Shown here piece after piece: positions 22,841 to 36,900 of a stretch of DNA of 64,000 nucleotides. Source of the stretch: Bugula neritina (lineage: Eukaryota; Bryozoa; Gymnolaemata; Cheilostomatida; Bugulidae); NCBI GenBank assembly GCA_964035545.1, contig OZ037766.1:11975722-12039721 (forward strand), read 5' to 3'. How positions within the stretch are numbered: position 1 is the first letter of the stretch; each line of letters begins with the position of its first letter. The notes beneath the pieces are model-generated. The model had not been told where the DNA came from and made no database searches. It saw nothing but the letters and a program-made list of their open reading frames with translations. The translations under genes were made by a program, and so were the position numbers.

Positions 22841-25800
22841 TCAGTTTTGGTCAACATCTTGTGTGAGATCTACTTTTACCATGCTGGTAGCTTCTGTGCC
22901 GCATCCCCTTAAGCCTGCTAAAAATATCTGTGGCTTTGGAACATTAGTATAGCTATCCTTTTTGGTTTGGGTATCTTTCTCCCTGTTAATGTAACAAGAT
23001 GTTGTTATTTATAGATTATACATTAGATGGTACCTGGTGTGTAAATCAATTGTGTGAAGATGCTAAACATTGTATCATAAATAAAGACTTACTTTGGAAG
23101 CCATGTTTGTGCTGTGTTGTCACGACGCATGTTGCTCAACACTGTCTGCATAGAATGTGTAACCTTTGTACGTAGATTTGCCTGTAACAAATGCTTACTT
23201 ATTAAAAAAAATTTGCATTAAAACTGTTCAATATGGTTAAAGCCAACATATTGGCAACAGTAAAGTTTTAACATTACAATAAACTCACCAATTTTATGGC
23301 TTTCCTTCTCAATTCCCATTCATTCCATTCATAGGACTTGACAATGTTTGGTTCTAAGATATGTGTATCTGTTTGAGTGGAACTGTCGCTTTTAGTAATG
23401 GGTTTCTCGATCATCTTTCCTTTTTCTTTTGCCTTTTCATTAAAACAATAGGCATATACGTTTATTATGATTGTTGCTTAGCTTCGATTACTGAAAGGAG
23501 ATTTATGGAAAGTAAATACTTAGTTTCATTTCTCTTTTGTAGCATCTAATCAAAATTTTCTAACTCGCCCTATGCTATGCTACTTAGTGTGAAGAAAGAC
23601 ATTACCTTTACTCTCTACTATTGTTCTCCCAGGTTTAACAGTACAATTTAACTACTAATACTGCAGACAAACTTTGAGTAGTAAACACAGCAACCTACCT
23701 GTGAATAAGGTGTGATGCTGGCAAACTGCTGATGTAATTCGAGTAGTTGAATCAGTTCAGGGCTACGCTTTGCTGCTTCAGCTCCCATTTGAATGTAGCT
23801 AAAATACAAAAACTTATTGGTTTATGTTTTTTAGTTTGTTAGGTAAGAAAATAGACTAAATGTTGACAAAATGGGTAAATTATAGAAGTTGAAACACTTA
23901 CAAATCTATACTAAGGACAAACTCTTTTGCTGCCTCTCTTGATGAAAAAGCATAATAATTGTTTTGATGTCTTAACACCCCAATACTAGGATTAGCCGGA
24001 ATCAGAAGGCGGTCATATCGTACTAAGCTGTAGCCACAGTACCCACGGTATTGTAAAGGGAGGCGATCAAAATTTTTTGTCGTCTCAGGGTAAAGCCACT
24101 CAGTGTTGGGCATTTCCTTTGCATTTATTCTGTCAGTTGTCATATTGACCTAAAAATAATGCTGTGGAAGTCTAACATATATCTAAATGAAATGTAACTT
24201 GCATTATAAAATCTGTGGGTTTAAAATACTATATATTATTGAGATGTTGCGTCTCCCTGGCTTATAATATACATATATAATGTTATTTTGAAAGCTTTAA
24301 ACTCACAACTTTCAAACTCTACATCATATAAGCCATAATTTTACCATTGTACTGAAATCGGTGTATTCAAACTATTTTCTCGCAGTAAAATGTACTCGAT
24401 ATATCAACATCTCTTACCATACTTGGCACAACAATATATGTTCTGCTAAGCCATGGTGATAACTTATTCACAAACTTGATTATAGGATAGGTTAGCAATC
24501 ATATAGTATAACTCTGTGCAACATTAATTGTGAACGTCTTCAAGTAAAACTTGCCTCCTTTATTCTTTCTTCATCTGTTTTTACTGTAAGGTCAGCCAGA
24601 AATGGAGCCAAAATGTCATTTGACAACATTTCCTGGTGTCCTTTTATGAATGGTTCGAGGTTGGCAAGAATGTTGCTGAGTACGGAAAGTAACACCATTT
24701 CATCTTGAAAGCCACTCCAAATTTGGGCAAGGTGTATGAATTGAGGCTAAAACATATTTCGTGTCCACTTTTATTAAAATTATTTTCCTCAGTTTACCTA
24801 ATATACCATTTACAGTGAAATTAAAAAAAAATAAACAACAGTGAAAACATTTGAAATAAAAATTGGTACAACTCAATGCAAATTTTTTTTCATGCAGACA
24901 TTTTGTCCACAATTTACTATTTATGAGTGCCTGTAGCATTATGGAATAGCTTACAAGCTCTCTAAACTATTTGAGACGTAGACCAAACTTATTTGAAACT
25001 AACTGTTGAGATTTAAGAAACACAGCATTCTAGCCATTAGTATAACTGTAATAATGATCATACCTAATACATTTTTCAACAACAAAATACATATTACTAG
25101 GATAATTATTTAACTTGAACATACATAGACTTGGGCAGTAGGCACAGCTGTTTTAGACTGAACTGTAGCTTGGAGTTGTTCCATCCGACCTGCCAACTGC
25201 GACTCGAGCATCTCCACTTGCTGTGCGCATCCAATGACATCATGCTGTAAAGTGAGGTTGTGGATTAAAATTAAGATAACTATCTCAACATACTACTTAT
25301 CAAATAATGAAAATAGAAATTATATAATTAACATAGTGTATATGCTATTATTTGCTAAGTTTTCAATTTACAAAGCATAGAAATAGCAATAATCAAACAA
25401 TTGTTGTAGCGTTTGTGCAATATTTATTTGCATGCTAAAATGTTACTGTATAGATGAATAATAATACAGATAGATAAGAATTATGTACCAGCAACACTCT
25501 TAGAAAAGCTTCATGTTGCCTGGAGTTGATTAGCGATTCTTTCAACAGCTGCACAGATAAGCCAACTGAAGGCTCTCCCCTTTCGTTCTGGCAAATCTTT
25601 TCTAATATAGCGGTGTACCTGTAGGCATCTCTTACTGTACTCTGGATCTCTGAGTCTACATTCTGTGTAGTAGCTGGCACAGCTTCGTTTAAAATTCCAG
25701 GTACTATAAAAATACATTCAAGAGTAATTGCTTGTACAAAGAAATTTGGTAGATAAACTTCTTAAAAAATTAGTTTTACAATAAATAGTATTTCATTTTT

Positions 25801-27353
25801 TGTAGAAGAATATGTTAAATTTTTCTTTGAATCAAAATTAACAGATTGCACATTTTAATGGTATAAAGTTTACAATAATTATTCTTGTCGATAATTAGAC
25901 ATTGCTTAATCATGTAAGCATAGACATGCTCTTACAATCATCAATTCCTTCTCCGCCTTTACCACACTCCTTGTTAAACAGTCTTATTCCAGTCACGATC
26001 ATTGTCAATTCTTGAAGTTGTCTTTCCTTATCTCGCTTGGTCATTGACATAAATGTTCCAAGCTCTGTTTGAGGGAACACACTTTGCAAAGCCGCTAAAA
26101 CATAAATCACCCAAAAATAATTTATTTTAATATCAAGTTTGTTTCAATTAAAATATTCATGCTCAACGATATTTTGCATTGAAAGTAAAAATGTTGACAT
26201 TAAAAAGGTTTTATTATTTATTTGCTATATAACTTAATTTTACGATGTGAAATTGTAAGAAAATAATGTTCCTAGGGAACTGACCAGTAGCTTCCCTGAC
26301 GACAGCTATGTCCGTTGGACTACCTAAGCCAGATCTCAGCAGTACAGCAGACACTATCTTCCTGTACAGACTTTCTAGCTCCTCTCTAGTACGTGCTCTG
26401 CTGTCCGTAATTTCTCTCAGAACTGGCTGGAGACGTGACTCCAGCACTCTTCTATGTTCTTCCAAAAAGTCATCTACATAACAATACACTTATTATACAT
26501 TATATTTATTACATTGTGTTGTCTTCAAGTTTATAAATTTTGTCAACTGAAAACTGATTATTCATATTAGTAAAATAATGACAAAATATAATCTTTAGAA
26601 TATTATTAAAATAGATATAAATTATTAATGCAATAAAACAAATAATTTTAAACAATCTTATGGGTAATGTGATTAGTGCATAATAAACATTTGTTAATAT
26701 TTTATTATGCTAGGCATACATTATTGAAATTTCTATTGTAAGTTGATCAATTTGTACGCATAGAAACGAAATTGAACAGAAGTAAAATAAGCAGTATTTC
26801 TATAGAACCTGAAATTCTGATATTGAAATAGGTAAGTATGGTAGATAAACTAATACTTATGTGAATTTAATAAAATTTACTTACGTCTTCCAGTGTAATT
26901 CATATCAAAGTACACCTGCATTTTAATAGTATCCAAAGAAGGGGATCTTACATTTAGAAGTCTTTCAACACATAACTAAAAACATACAATATAAACAAAT
27001 TGAATAGACAATGTAAAGTTATTATCATATAAAATAAGATTTGTAAATTTGTAGTAAATTTTTAAATATGTTACAAATATATTTTGTAGCAGCTAAAATG
27101 AGTAAAACTATATTTTCCAAACAATCAAAATGTTTTACAAGCTTTTTCTCAAATGACTTACCTTTATCAATTTCTGCACATCATCTTTAGTCAGAGTTCT
27201 ATCAACATTAAACTCATTATTTGGATCAAGTACAACTGCTTTTACCATGAACGCCACAAGAGTCTCAGACACTGCTTGCCCTTTAGCTGCACATTCTGCA
27301 GCTATTTCTCTGATGATATTTTTTATTACACTTTCAGCTTGAGCTCGAGACAT
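22841..27353 (-). CDS. CFAP206: cilia- and flagella-associated protein 206
   Basis: Twelve coding exons on the minus strand: 27353-27162, 26975-26885, 26473-26285, 26094-25936, 25703-25489, 25244-25125, 24746-24555, 24149-23902, 23798-23699, 23432-23289, 23181-23093, 22982-22841. All phases agree; the product is 626 residues (622 in human). CFAP206 is an axonemal protein involved in radial spoke 2 assembly. Diagnostic stretches: QAESVIKNIIREIAAECA, AFMVKAVVLDP, LESLYRKI followed by LLRSGLGSPTDI, ELTMIVTGIRLFN, ELIQLLELHQQF, SYEWNEWELRRKAI, QIFLAGLRG and DLTQDVDQN at the end. The start codon lies 15 nt inside an exon (acceptor TTTATTGCAG), so a 5' UTR exon should exist upstream. Intron 7 appears to use a GC donor (GAG|GCAAGT). 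Confidence 0.97.
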
Positions 27354-28137
27354 TTTGGAAGCAAGTACCTGCAATAAAATTAAAGAAACATTCGTAAAAA
27401 CTGAGTTATTTTTTTTAAAAGTCAAGTTAATTATACCAATATTGTTACTTGATATAAATAATTAATTTTATATGGCAAACGTATTAGTAAAATCAAAAAG
27501 TAAAAATAGTCTACCCTACACTAACACACATTCAGCGTTCAGCATTGATAGATTTAGAACCCATGATGATGATCATGCATTATGATTACGAAAAAACCTG
27601 AGGTTAGTCTAGTAATAGTAGTAGACAGTAGGAGTAGCACTTATAATACAAAATCAGATGCTATTGGTTTCAGATTTAACTGATGATGCTAATGAGAATT
27701 GTCATTTTTGCACATTACTGTTGTTGACAACTTAGAAATATATGTCAGAAAATCCATTACCTGTTTGTAACACACTTCGAAACTAAAAGTGAAACCAAAA
27801 GTTGTGATTGGATCAGTAGCTATAACAACAACGCGCTTTTAATCTTATTTTTACCATAGTAGTTGCACAAATTAAAGATTTACTATACAATTTAATCTTT
27901 TTTGTTATTTTAATTTATTAAAAATTCAATTTGTTGTTCAAGAAAATATTATTAAAAAAATAATCAAACAATTTTCTATCGAATAGAATCATTTGGGATA
28001 AAGTATATCATGTGACCGGATGTTTTAAAAACATTGAAGTTCTGTGTGAGTTGAGACTAGTCAAATTATACCTGAACTTGGTTTACTCAGCTGTTGAGAT
28101 TGAAATATAATTATATTAAAAGAAATAAACGCATAAA

Positions 28138-30191
28138 ATGGCAACGAGTAATGATGGAAGCGTGAATATAACTATTCCTTTAGCCGTAATGTCCATAATA
28201 TGTGGTGTAATAGGCTTGGTTATTCCATTTTTAGTGCCCAAAGGACCAAATAGAGGGTAAGCAATTTAGCAAACTTCAAGTTTAAGTTTTAGTTGAACTT
28301 ATACTTCTAGTTATGGCAATAGTTGTGCTATTTATAATATACTTTTATTTTTATTTCAACTGATACTTATAGTTATTAAGTTCTAGCATTTAATTAACTG
28401 AAATAGTAGCTGATCATAGCTGTAATATTGTGGACTTGTAGTACTACTACTACTACTACTAGTAGTACTACTACTAGTTGTTACCTCATAGTCATTATCA
28501 TAATCATTCTGATAGTGACACTCTTACTATTACTATTATTATTACTTTTAGTTATAGTTATAATACTTATACTAATGACAATACTCTAATAGTTTAGCAT
28601 CAAGTTATACTAAAATTAATTTAGTCTTAGATTTAGTATAAAGTTGAAGTAAACTAAAAGTTATCGTTTTTTGCAATTGTTGTGTCACTAAACTATAACT
28701 ATCACTATGGGTCAATGTTTAAGTCATGTAACAGCAATTCCAATAGTTATTAGTATTATTACTATTGCTTAGACTTGTCTTATGGTTATTAATTATTACT
28801 CACCATGGTCATCTGTTAGTGTTAGCATCATGGATTATAAAAGTTATAATTCTTATTAATGTTTGTTATATGAGAAGACAGCCTCTCTCCCCCTACTGTG
28901 AGAATTGCAATCAACATTGCTGTGATGACTAACTAAGCACCAACAGTCATATCTTTATGCTGTCAAACTATAGGTCATGCTCACAGCCTACTAAATTTAT
29001 ACACAAAACTAGAAGCTTCTCTTAAATTTGATAGATTAGACTGTGATTTTTCAGAATATTCTACCTTTACTAAGGTAATGAAACTGAGTCTAAGATTAAT
29101 GAGTTGAAATTTAACTCACAAATTTGTATTGATTCCTACATAAACAAACTAAAACTTGAATTTAATTTAGACTAAGAATTATAAATGTGCTAAATGTAGT
29201 TATTGAAAATGAAGCCACAAAAAGGCTAAGTAATTTTCACCATTTTATTTTGATATAATTTTACATGCAAATCATACAATGGGCAAAATTTTAAAATTTA
29301 ATAATTTTTAGTAGCTATTGGTAATCACAATCCTTATGATTAAATATCCGTGGGCTAAAATTGGCTGAACTGTGAAAGTTAATTTATGAGAGCTGTTTAT
29401 TAGTCCTAATCACTGTTAAATTAAGAAGTCAGTTGACTACTGGTGACAGATGATAACTGGTTTAAAATTGTTCTTCAGTTTTAATATGACCCTTAGTTTA
29501 ATGCAGTTTTTGCAGGCTAACAATTATTATCTTGTGTGCTATGAAACCTGTCTAAGCCACTTTTCCGTGTCTTCTGGACAATGTATAAATAGTTTGATAA
29601 ATTTATGTTTCAGAATTATTCAAGTGATGCTGGTGACTACAGCAGTGTGTTTCTATGTCTTGTAAGTAATATTTATACCTACTCTTGCAATATGATGCAT
29701 GGTTTCTAAAATTCTTAGTGCAGCATAAATTTCACTTCAATGGCTTATTTATCGTGGTAGTGTATTAAATATGGTTGCATAATTCATGTTAAATATTTTG
29801 GTATAGTAAAGTATCTTTGTATCTAGTGTCAATTCTGTTTTCTATCTCTTTGAGAAAAGTAACCAATATGTGAAGAAGTTATCACTAGCTACTTTAATAT
29901 CTAGCATTTACAAGACTCAAGTTATTTTCTTGTCCAGTTCAGGGGTTTGTATGTGTATATACTGTTATGGGGCCAATAGACCTAATCAGGTAGTAAAATG
30001 TATAGCAACTATTATATAGAAAGTTTAGGTAGGCTGATGTAGTAATCGAATTCAGATACATTTTATTTGCAAACTTAATTTTCTTTATTTGTAGCTGGTT
30101 CTGTTGCATACTGGCACAAATGAACCCGTTATTTGGACCAGAGTTGAATAAAGAAGCTATGTACATTGTGGCACAACAGTGGAATAGTTGA
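28138..30191 (+). CDS. ATP6V0E1: V-type proton ATPase subunit e
   Basis: Three exons: 28138-28256, 29614-29661, 30095-30191, giving 87 residues (81 in human). Small two-helix subunit of the membrane Vo sector, needed for assembly of the proton pump on endomembranes. The first helix (ITIPLAVMSIICGVIGLVIP) leads into the hallmark FLVPKGPNRG; the second helix is split by both introns (IIQVMLVTTAVCFYV then FWFCCILAQMNPLFGP). The N terminus is a few residues longer than in vertebrates. The start codon is 785 bp from that of CFAP206 on the other strand, so the two may share a bidirectional promoter region. Confidence 0.95.
28436..28560. repeat. (ACT)n/(AGT)n microsatellite
   Basis: Near-palindromic runs of ACT and AGT triplets followed by degenerate TTA/CTA units, in intron 1 of the V-ATPase subunit e gene. 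Same compositional type as the long array at 56990-57905. Confidence 0.7.
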
Positions 30192-30950
30192 ATGAAAAGA
30201 ACTCTACTTCTCTCAAATGGACATTACTATTTTATGTTTCCTGCAATATATAGTCTCCATGTTGTGTGCAATTAGTCAACCGGTAATGCTGGTTACCTGT
30301 TGCTGCCAGCTCGCTCTCTCCGGCTGTTATAAAATATCTGTTGACATTTTAGATAAAGCACATAGGGCTTGCAGTATAAACATGAATTCCAACTCAAACT
30401 ATGTATATATTTGATAAAATATTTTATTTTATTGCATACTAATTATGAATTTTATTTTAGGATTGTATTTATACAATATAAAAGATGCAGACACTCCAAG
30501 TTGCTAATACTGTATTTTCATTGCATTATTTTACATTCATAACATCATAAATAGTGTGCTTTGCAATCATATGTTATAATGCTAAGCATAAATTATACTA
30601 GAATCTTACAAAGCTCTTCATTTTTCGAAATTCTTGTGATGAAAAGGCTGCCTTCTATTTTTGAAATTTGTTGATTACTATAAGTAGGGAGGACACAAAG
30701 CTAAAGTCTCCAGACCCTTAGCCTTCAGTAAAAAGATGATTAAACACAGTTTTAAGGTGTTTGAATAGGCCAAAACATTAATATTTCGACAAATTTAAAG
30801 GCTCTGAAAAGCAGTTGAATGTTTGCAAGCTGCCCTAAGCCATTTGCAACAATTTGGCACATGTTATATAGTGTTGGGTACCAGGTTATGTGCGTTATGA
30901 TGATAATAAATAATGATTTCGGAGTTATCTCCCCCAGGATTCAAACTTCT
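30192..30950. other. 3' flank of V-ATPase subunit e, no gene seen
   Basis: Probable 3' UTR followed by AT-rich DNA. The short plus-strand open frames here have no recognisable content. Confidence 0.4.
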
Positions 30951-30957
30951 TATTGAA

Positions 30958-31791
30958 TTATGATGATGATGAACTCTTTATTTGATAAAATAATACACGA
31001 AAGAAAAGAAAATACCTCTATTTGCAGGCAAAGATGAAAGGTTAATATTTTTGAATGTATAAAAAAATACAATCTACAGTATACTTGTTTTCTGTACAAC
31101 AGTTTTTATAAATATTATAAGGTACATATAATATTATTAAATACGGTATGATACTTGAAAATAAAGATTGTATTGAGTATTATAATGAGTATATGAGTGT
31201 TATAGCCTGGCCTTGGCTGCCATCTGATCTGGGTAGTTAGAACATCAGTCTTCTAGTGAGGTTCAGGAATGAAATGACTGATTCCCAGTTATCCGTGGAG
31301 GGGTTAGTATGGGCTCTGGCGGCATCATAGTCCGCACACAAGTGCATGTAGTGATATGCTGTTTCTTCTATTAAACAGGTACATACTGGGGTGTATGTAA
31401 GATTTATCCTGTATTGGAAGGAAAGGAGCCTGCTATGACCAGTGAGAAGGTCACATAATGCCCCAACATCTTTTCTCCTGTTGTTCAATGGTAGTGGTTG
31501 GTGGAACAAATGTTCCGGTTCCAGAATAGGGAGCATGCCATATGGGCACATCCCATTTGCGAGCTGTGCATTCCATTGGCGTGTCCATTCATTTTGTATG
31601 CAGTTGGTGATCTTGTGCCTTGTAAGATCTACTGGTTGTAGATCTGTTAACTTAGTTGTCCGATGGACCATTTTCTTTATGTCTGACATGAACTTTAGGG
31701 TAATTGCGCTTCGAGGTGTGTTCGAGAGCATGGATACGTTATCAGTTTTGATCAATCGAATTATAATTGTGGTCTGCATGAAAATACACAA
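30958..31791 (-). mobile_element. 3' fragment of a non-LTR retrotransposon (LINE)
   Basis: A 184-codon minus-strand frame (31791-31237) carries the C-terminal region typical of LINE ORF2 proteins after the reverse transcriptase: LLTGHSRLLSFQYRINL and a Cys/His motif CTCLIEETAYHYMHLC followed by DAARAH. Endonuclease and reverse transcriptase are missing, so the copy is 5'-truncated near 31800. The non-coding 3' part runs to about 30958, where a short run of (CAT)n on the minus strand looks like the terminal microsatellite tail of CR1/Jockey-like elements. The frame is still open, which suggests a fairly recent insertion. Confidence 0.7.
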
Positions 31792-31804
31792 TTACAATTT
31801 TTGA

Positions 31805-33928
31805 TAATAAAATAATACTTTTGAATTGCTTCAACTCCATAGAAACTTGAACTGCATTTTGTAACACCTGTTGGTAGTAAGCTCAAAGTTAAATTGGGCA
31901 GTTTCAAAATTTGTAAATCGATAACGAGGCACTATTGATAAGTTTATAGACCATAAATTTACAGCATAGAATTTTAAAAGTTGACATTCATTATACAGCT
32001 ATAAACCTACAGCTGTGGCTCGTAATTCTAATTCATCATAAATTTTACTAGTTAGCAGTAATTCCAGTGAAAGATACTTCTTGTGGGGACTCGGCCATGT
32101 TGTATTAACAGATCCAAGCTAAGCAGATGTTTTGCAGTGTTGATGCATCTGCTAGAATAGTTATTATCAATACAAGGAGAGACAATTTCTTACACAATGA
32201 CAAGACATGGTAATATTTAACCTACTTTCATAGAACTGGGTATATGGCTACTCAAATTTTACTACGTACTATATACAGTGTGGAAAATCTGTAGCAAAAG
32301 ATAGATTTAATTTTACTGTTGTTCACAGACCTGCAGGATGTATGCTGGGCCATATTTGTATTTCATTATCAATTCTTTTGGCTGCGAAAACAGCTACTGT
32401 AGCCATTACTATTAAGTACAAGCTGGTGCCTATTAATTTAGTAAGAACCTAACTGCTGTATAAAAACTTATTGCACAAACTATCTTCCTATAGTAGATCT
32501 ATTTGTGGACATTGCTAAATTTATGTTATTTGAAATACACAAATATATGACAAAAGCTGTATGTATACACACTGAGTGTCAAACTACCTGTAATTTAAGT
32601 CTGGCTGCGCCTGATTGGTTTTCTAATGCAGATTTTTTTCTTACCTATATCTATGTAGGCTACACCATAAAATTGATACTTCTTTAATCTAAGCTCACTA
32701 TTAGTTTTAAAATCTTTAGAGTATGGAGTTGTCTGCCACTGCAATTATGACTGTTATATGTAGTTATATACCCCTAATTTATAATATTTCATGTAGATGT
32801 AATTTTTAATAAAGATTTACTGTTGTCTACATAGAACAGCATATCAGCAGGATATTGTATTTGAACTTTAATTTCTTGTTGTTTTGCTGTTTTTGATGGC
32901 GGACAAAATTGTAATTTATTTGAGAAGAAGAGAAAATGGTTTAGCAGATTAATTTTTTGACCAGGGCCTGTATGAAGGTTCATAATAACCATAGGAATAA
33001 TTACTGCATAGCTAATTCACACACAAGTAGATAATATATGCAGCATATGCTGTGTACTATTATAAATATTGTATTTTATACAAATTACCCATACAGTGGT
33101 AAGTGTTGTATCATGATGAATTTTTAGACTTTAGAGTTTAGACTACTTTATTTATTGTATGTTTGACAAGTAAGCATTGCAGCGTTGGCTTAGAAGTGTA
33201 GATAGTAATGTCAGTTTGACAATCATAAGTTGGTCATAGCCAGTAGGCATGATAAAAGTAGAACTGTATCACTATTACTTATGTCTTTTATTCTCAAGGC
33301 TAAAATCAAATTGAACATAATGTAATTTCCAAGTTTTACTTCAATTAGTAAAATTACAAAATAGAAAAGTTAAATATATTAGATTCAAAATTAGTAAGAA
33401 AGGAGGTATAATTGGTGAAAGAAGTAATGTAAATAATAAGTTGATGATTATGGTCTAAACCACACAACTACCTTGCATATTTTATGAACCATTATCTATG
33501 CATAGTAGTGGTTGATCACATTGTTTATAGCACAAAGTACTCGCATTCAATGAGCCATGTGGTTAGCATCCATCAGAATAATATGGTAGGTGTAACATTT
33601 TATTGGTTGACAATACACTAGGCCTATTTTACTACCTAGCTAGGCCTACGAGTTGAATAAGTAGATAGTGGCAGTGGCTGTAGCTGGACAAGCAGCATTG
33701 TGCACAGAGAGGTTGCAAGGTGCTCACAATCCACCATCAGGTGCTGATTATTGAAGTTCACTCTTCACTTTGCTGAAGTCTGGATTGAAGAGTTTATATT
33801 CACTGCAACATATAATATGATATAAGACATTGTATCAAGTGCTTTATGCTGAAGATGCATTCAATATTGCAGTTACTTATCGTTTAGATGAGAATAGACT
33901 ACACTTGGACTAGTGTGACTTCTTTATC
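31805..33928. other. intergenic, nothing recognised
   Basis: About 2.1 kb without a credible gene. It should contain the promoter and 5' UTR of the properdin-like gene near its right end. Short open frames at 32505 and 32789 show no family resemblance. Confidence 0.4.
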
Positions 33929-36900
33929 ATGGGGCTGCATACTTCTCTCGCTACAGGACTTTTCTTCTTATATCTTCATTTTTTGAGTGTTATTCGTAAG
34001 TAAAGCTTTAGTTAAATTTATGTATAAAGTTACTTGGAAAAATATGGGTTAATAAACATACACTCTCATGCTAAAAGTAAATCTAATGCTAGCTTGTAGT
34101 CAGCTTAATTATAGTTTATTGTTATAACTTGCTTATAGTTTTGTGCGTTTACAGCTACTGTAGCTGAAATCAAGCTGTTTTTCAGTTTCTCATGTTTCTT
34201 AGAGGTACATAGGTGCAGTAATGGAGGAAGTGAGAAAAGCCTGTGTTCTAGATTAGAAATGTAGCAAAAGAATTAGTTTCAACTTTCACCCCAAACCAAA
34301 GTTTAACAAGAAAATTAAAAAACTTAGGCTAATACAGTTTCTCCACTATACTGCTCCTAAATGCCATGTTTTTGTGCAAAACTTTTAGCTTAAATTTTTA
34401 TTGCCAATGGTTAGAATTGGAGTGAAGCTGCTACTCTGTAAATACTGTTTCCTCTAATTATTTTCTTAGGAGGCAGTCTGTATGGGAAGCTTTTTGCATT
34501 AATGCTTTTTTGTTTGCTGTACGTAACTGAAATTAAAACAAATAAGATACAAAACAAATGCAATTTTTATAAGTTAAAATTAGTAATATACTGAGATTTT
34601 TAATATTTGCTGGCCAATTTCTCCAATAGTTTATGAAAAAATCTATTTCCTCAAGTCAGAAATAAGGTTGATTCAAATAGCCTCAAATTTTTATTTCAAT
34701 GGTGTAACTGCAAATCTGTTTTACAGATGCTGACTTCTGTTTTAAAAAAGTTCATGGTTCACACCCGTCAGATCCTTCTAGAACTGTATGCAGAGGTCTC
34801 ATAGACAAGTCTTTTCCTTCTCTACGAGCTTGCTGCGAAAAGGATAGTGCTGCTGCATACCACAGTGAATTAGTAAGTTACCTGATAGCACTAATCAACT
34901 TCTACTCTTGCACAGCAATGTGTGTTGCTTTTAGTATTTCATGTGTTTATATATTATTTTGAGTTGTATATAATGTGGTAAACTGCTGACCAAAAGTTAC
35001 AGTAAAACTGAAAGATGTGCCCATCAACACTCACTTAATATCTGGTAGACAGCTCCCATTAATAAAAAATAAAGTTGTGAAGCTGTAAACGTAAAATTAA
35101 TGAAAATCAGAGTAGAAAATCTCACAATGAAATATGGCGCTGGCATTTTATGCCTTGTGCAATTACTTTTGATATCGGTTGTAGCTATTTCAATACTTTC
35201 GGCAGAACGCAAAGAACTTTGTAGATAAAAAATAACTAGTAAGATTCACACCAACAAAGAGTAAAATAGTGTAACACAGGCTAATCAACTGCTAACTGCT
35301 CAAATAAGTTGCATCTTACCCAGGCTTTAAATTCTGCTAAATGTTGATTTACAGTTATCAAAAATACTTGACAACAGCAAATGGTAAAAAGTGGTATTCC
35401 AATGCATGGCTTCATCCCCGTTCTTTGAGTCCAGTTAATTTAGTAGTTTACAATTTATTTAGTCAACATAGAATACTGGCAGTTGATTATTCTTATCCGT
35501 CTTTGTTAGTAAAAATGTAGGTTTCATTCAGCTATAACTAAGATAACACTATATATACATCATTAGCATAAGTTACCCAAAGATTTATTTGGAGATTGCA
35601 AAAGCAGTGAAAAATTGAAAATATTTTCCCATCGCTGTGTTCTGAAACTATTATATGAATGTCATTGTTTTTGAGTTATTCGCAAACACATTTGATTTAC
35701 TGTTTTACTTTTATTCCAAAAATTAAGACTTGGAACAATCTTTAACGAACAATGTGTAACTATATTATCATAAATTTTCTGAGAAAGGGATTCATCACCA
35801 TGTTTTGACATACTACAAGTCAAAATATATATGAGGCATTTAGTAACTGAACTTTAATTGAACAGTCAGAAGCTATTAGAGTTATTTTATTTATTTTTCA
35901 TCCTGCGGGTCATAGAAAGTGAACTTTCAGAGGTTAAGGTCAAATTGTTAGGTGTGAATAATAAAATAGCTTGTCACAATTGGCTAAACAATCTTGCCTA
36001 CCCATTTCATGTGTAACTTAGGCAGTTTTGAGGTTTATTTTCTAAAAATCTTGGTTTGAAGAGCAAGAGAGTTGGGTAGGAGTTTGAAAACTTGCAAACA
36101 TATTTTAGAATATTATGAAACTTTTAAAACTGCCACAACTGTACATAATTTAAATTTTATTTTCTTAGCTAATAAAAACCTATATTTAGTGCTTTCTAAT
36201 ATTTTTGCAAATTATATTTATAAAATACATGTTATTGGAAGCTTCAACTTCTATGTAATAGCCCTACTTACTAAAATTACACAAGTCAATCAAAATGTGT
36301 TATTGAACTCCTCATAACCTCATTATCATCCCCTAGGCTAATTGGTTCAGTGCCTTATATTTAGATGAAACTCAAGGAAAACAAACTACATACAAATTAT
36401 TGTATGAAAATTATTTGAATTCAAAAGCTACATAGAAAAGAAAGGATGATTTCCAAATAACTGATTGGTAACACATCTATGATCAACATAATAACTTCGA
36501 AAGCTTCTTTGCTACTGGTGTATATTTTTATGACTCATAACACTTAACGATTTTGGCCCTTAAGCTGTCTACAGCTTTAGAAATAGTTTTATTGTAAAAC
36601 TCATCTTCGGTTATCAAAATCAGCCTGCTTAATCTGAATTTCAAACCAGTTGATATAAGAAATAAATTGCTGCCAACAGTCAAAGCCTAATATATTTCTA
36701 CTTTGTGGGGGGGAGGGGGGAATTATGATTTAGATGATGGATATGATAATTTTTTTAGATACACTAATAACTGACCACAGTTCATAAAACTATAGTGGCT
36801 ATGAACTGTAATACATTTGCCTAGGATTTTTTACTTTTGAAAAAATGCTGATGACTTATTTTAAGATGTTTTACAGAAAGCCTTCCATGATTTAAACTTT

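Noticed and set aside
31442-31804. 120-codon plus-strand open frame
   Set aside because: Antisense of the LINE frame, which carries recognisable LINE motifs on the minus strand.
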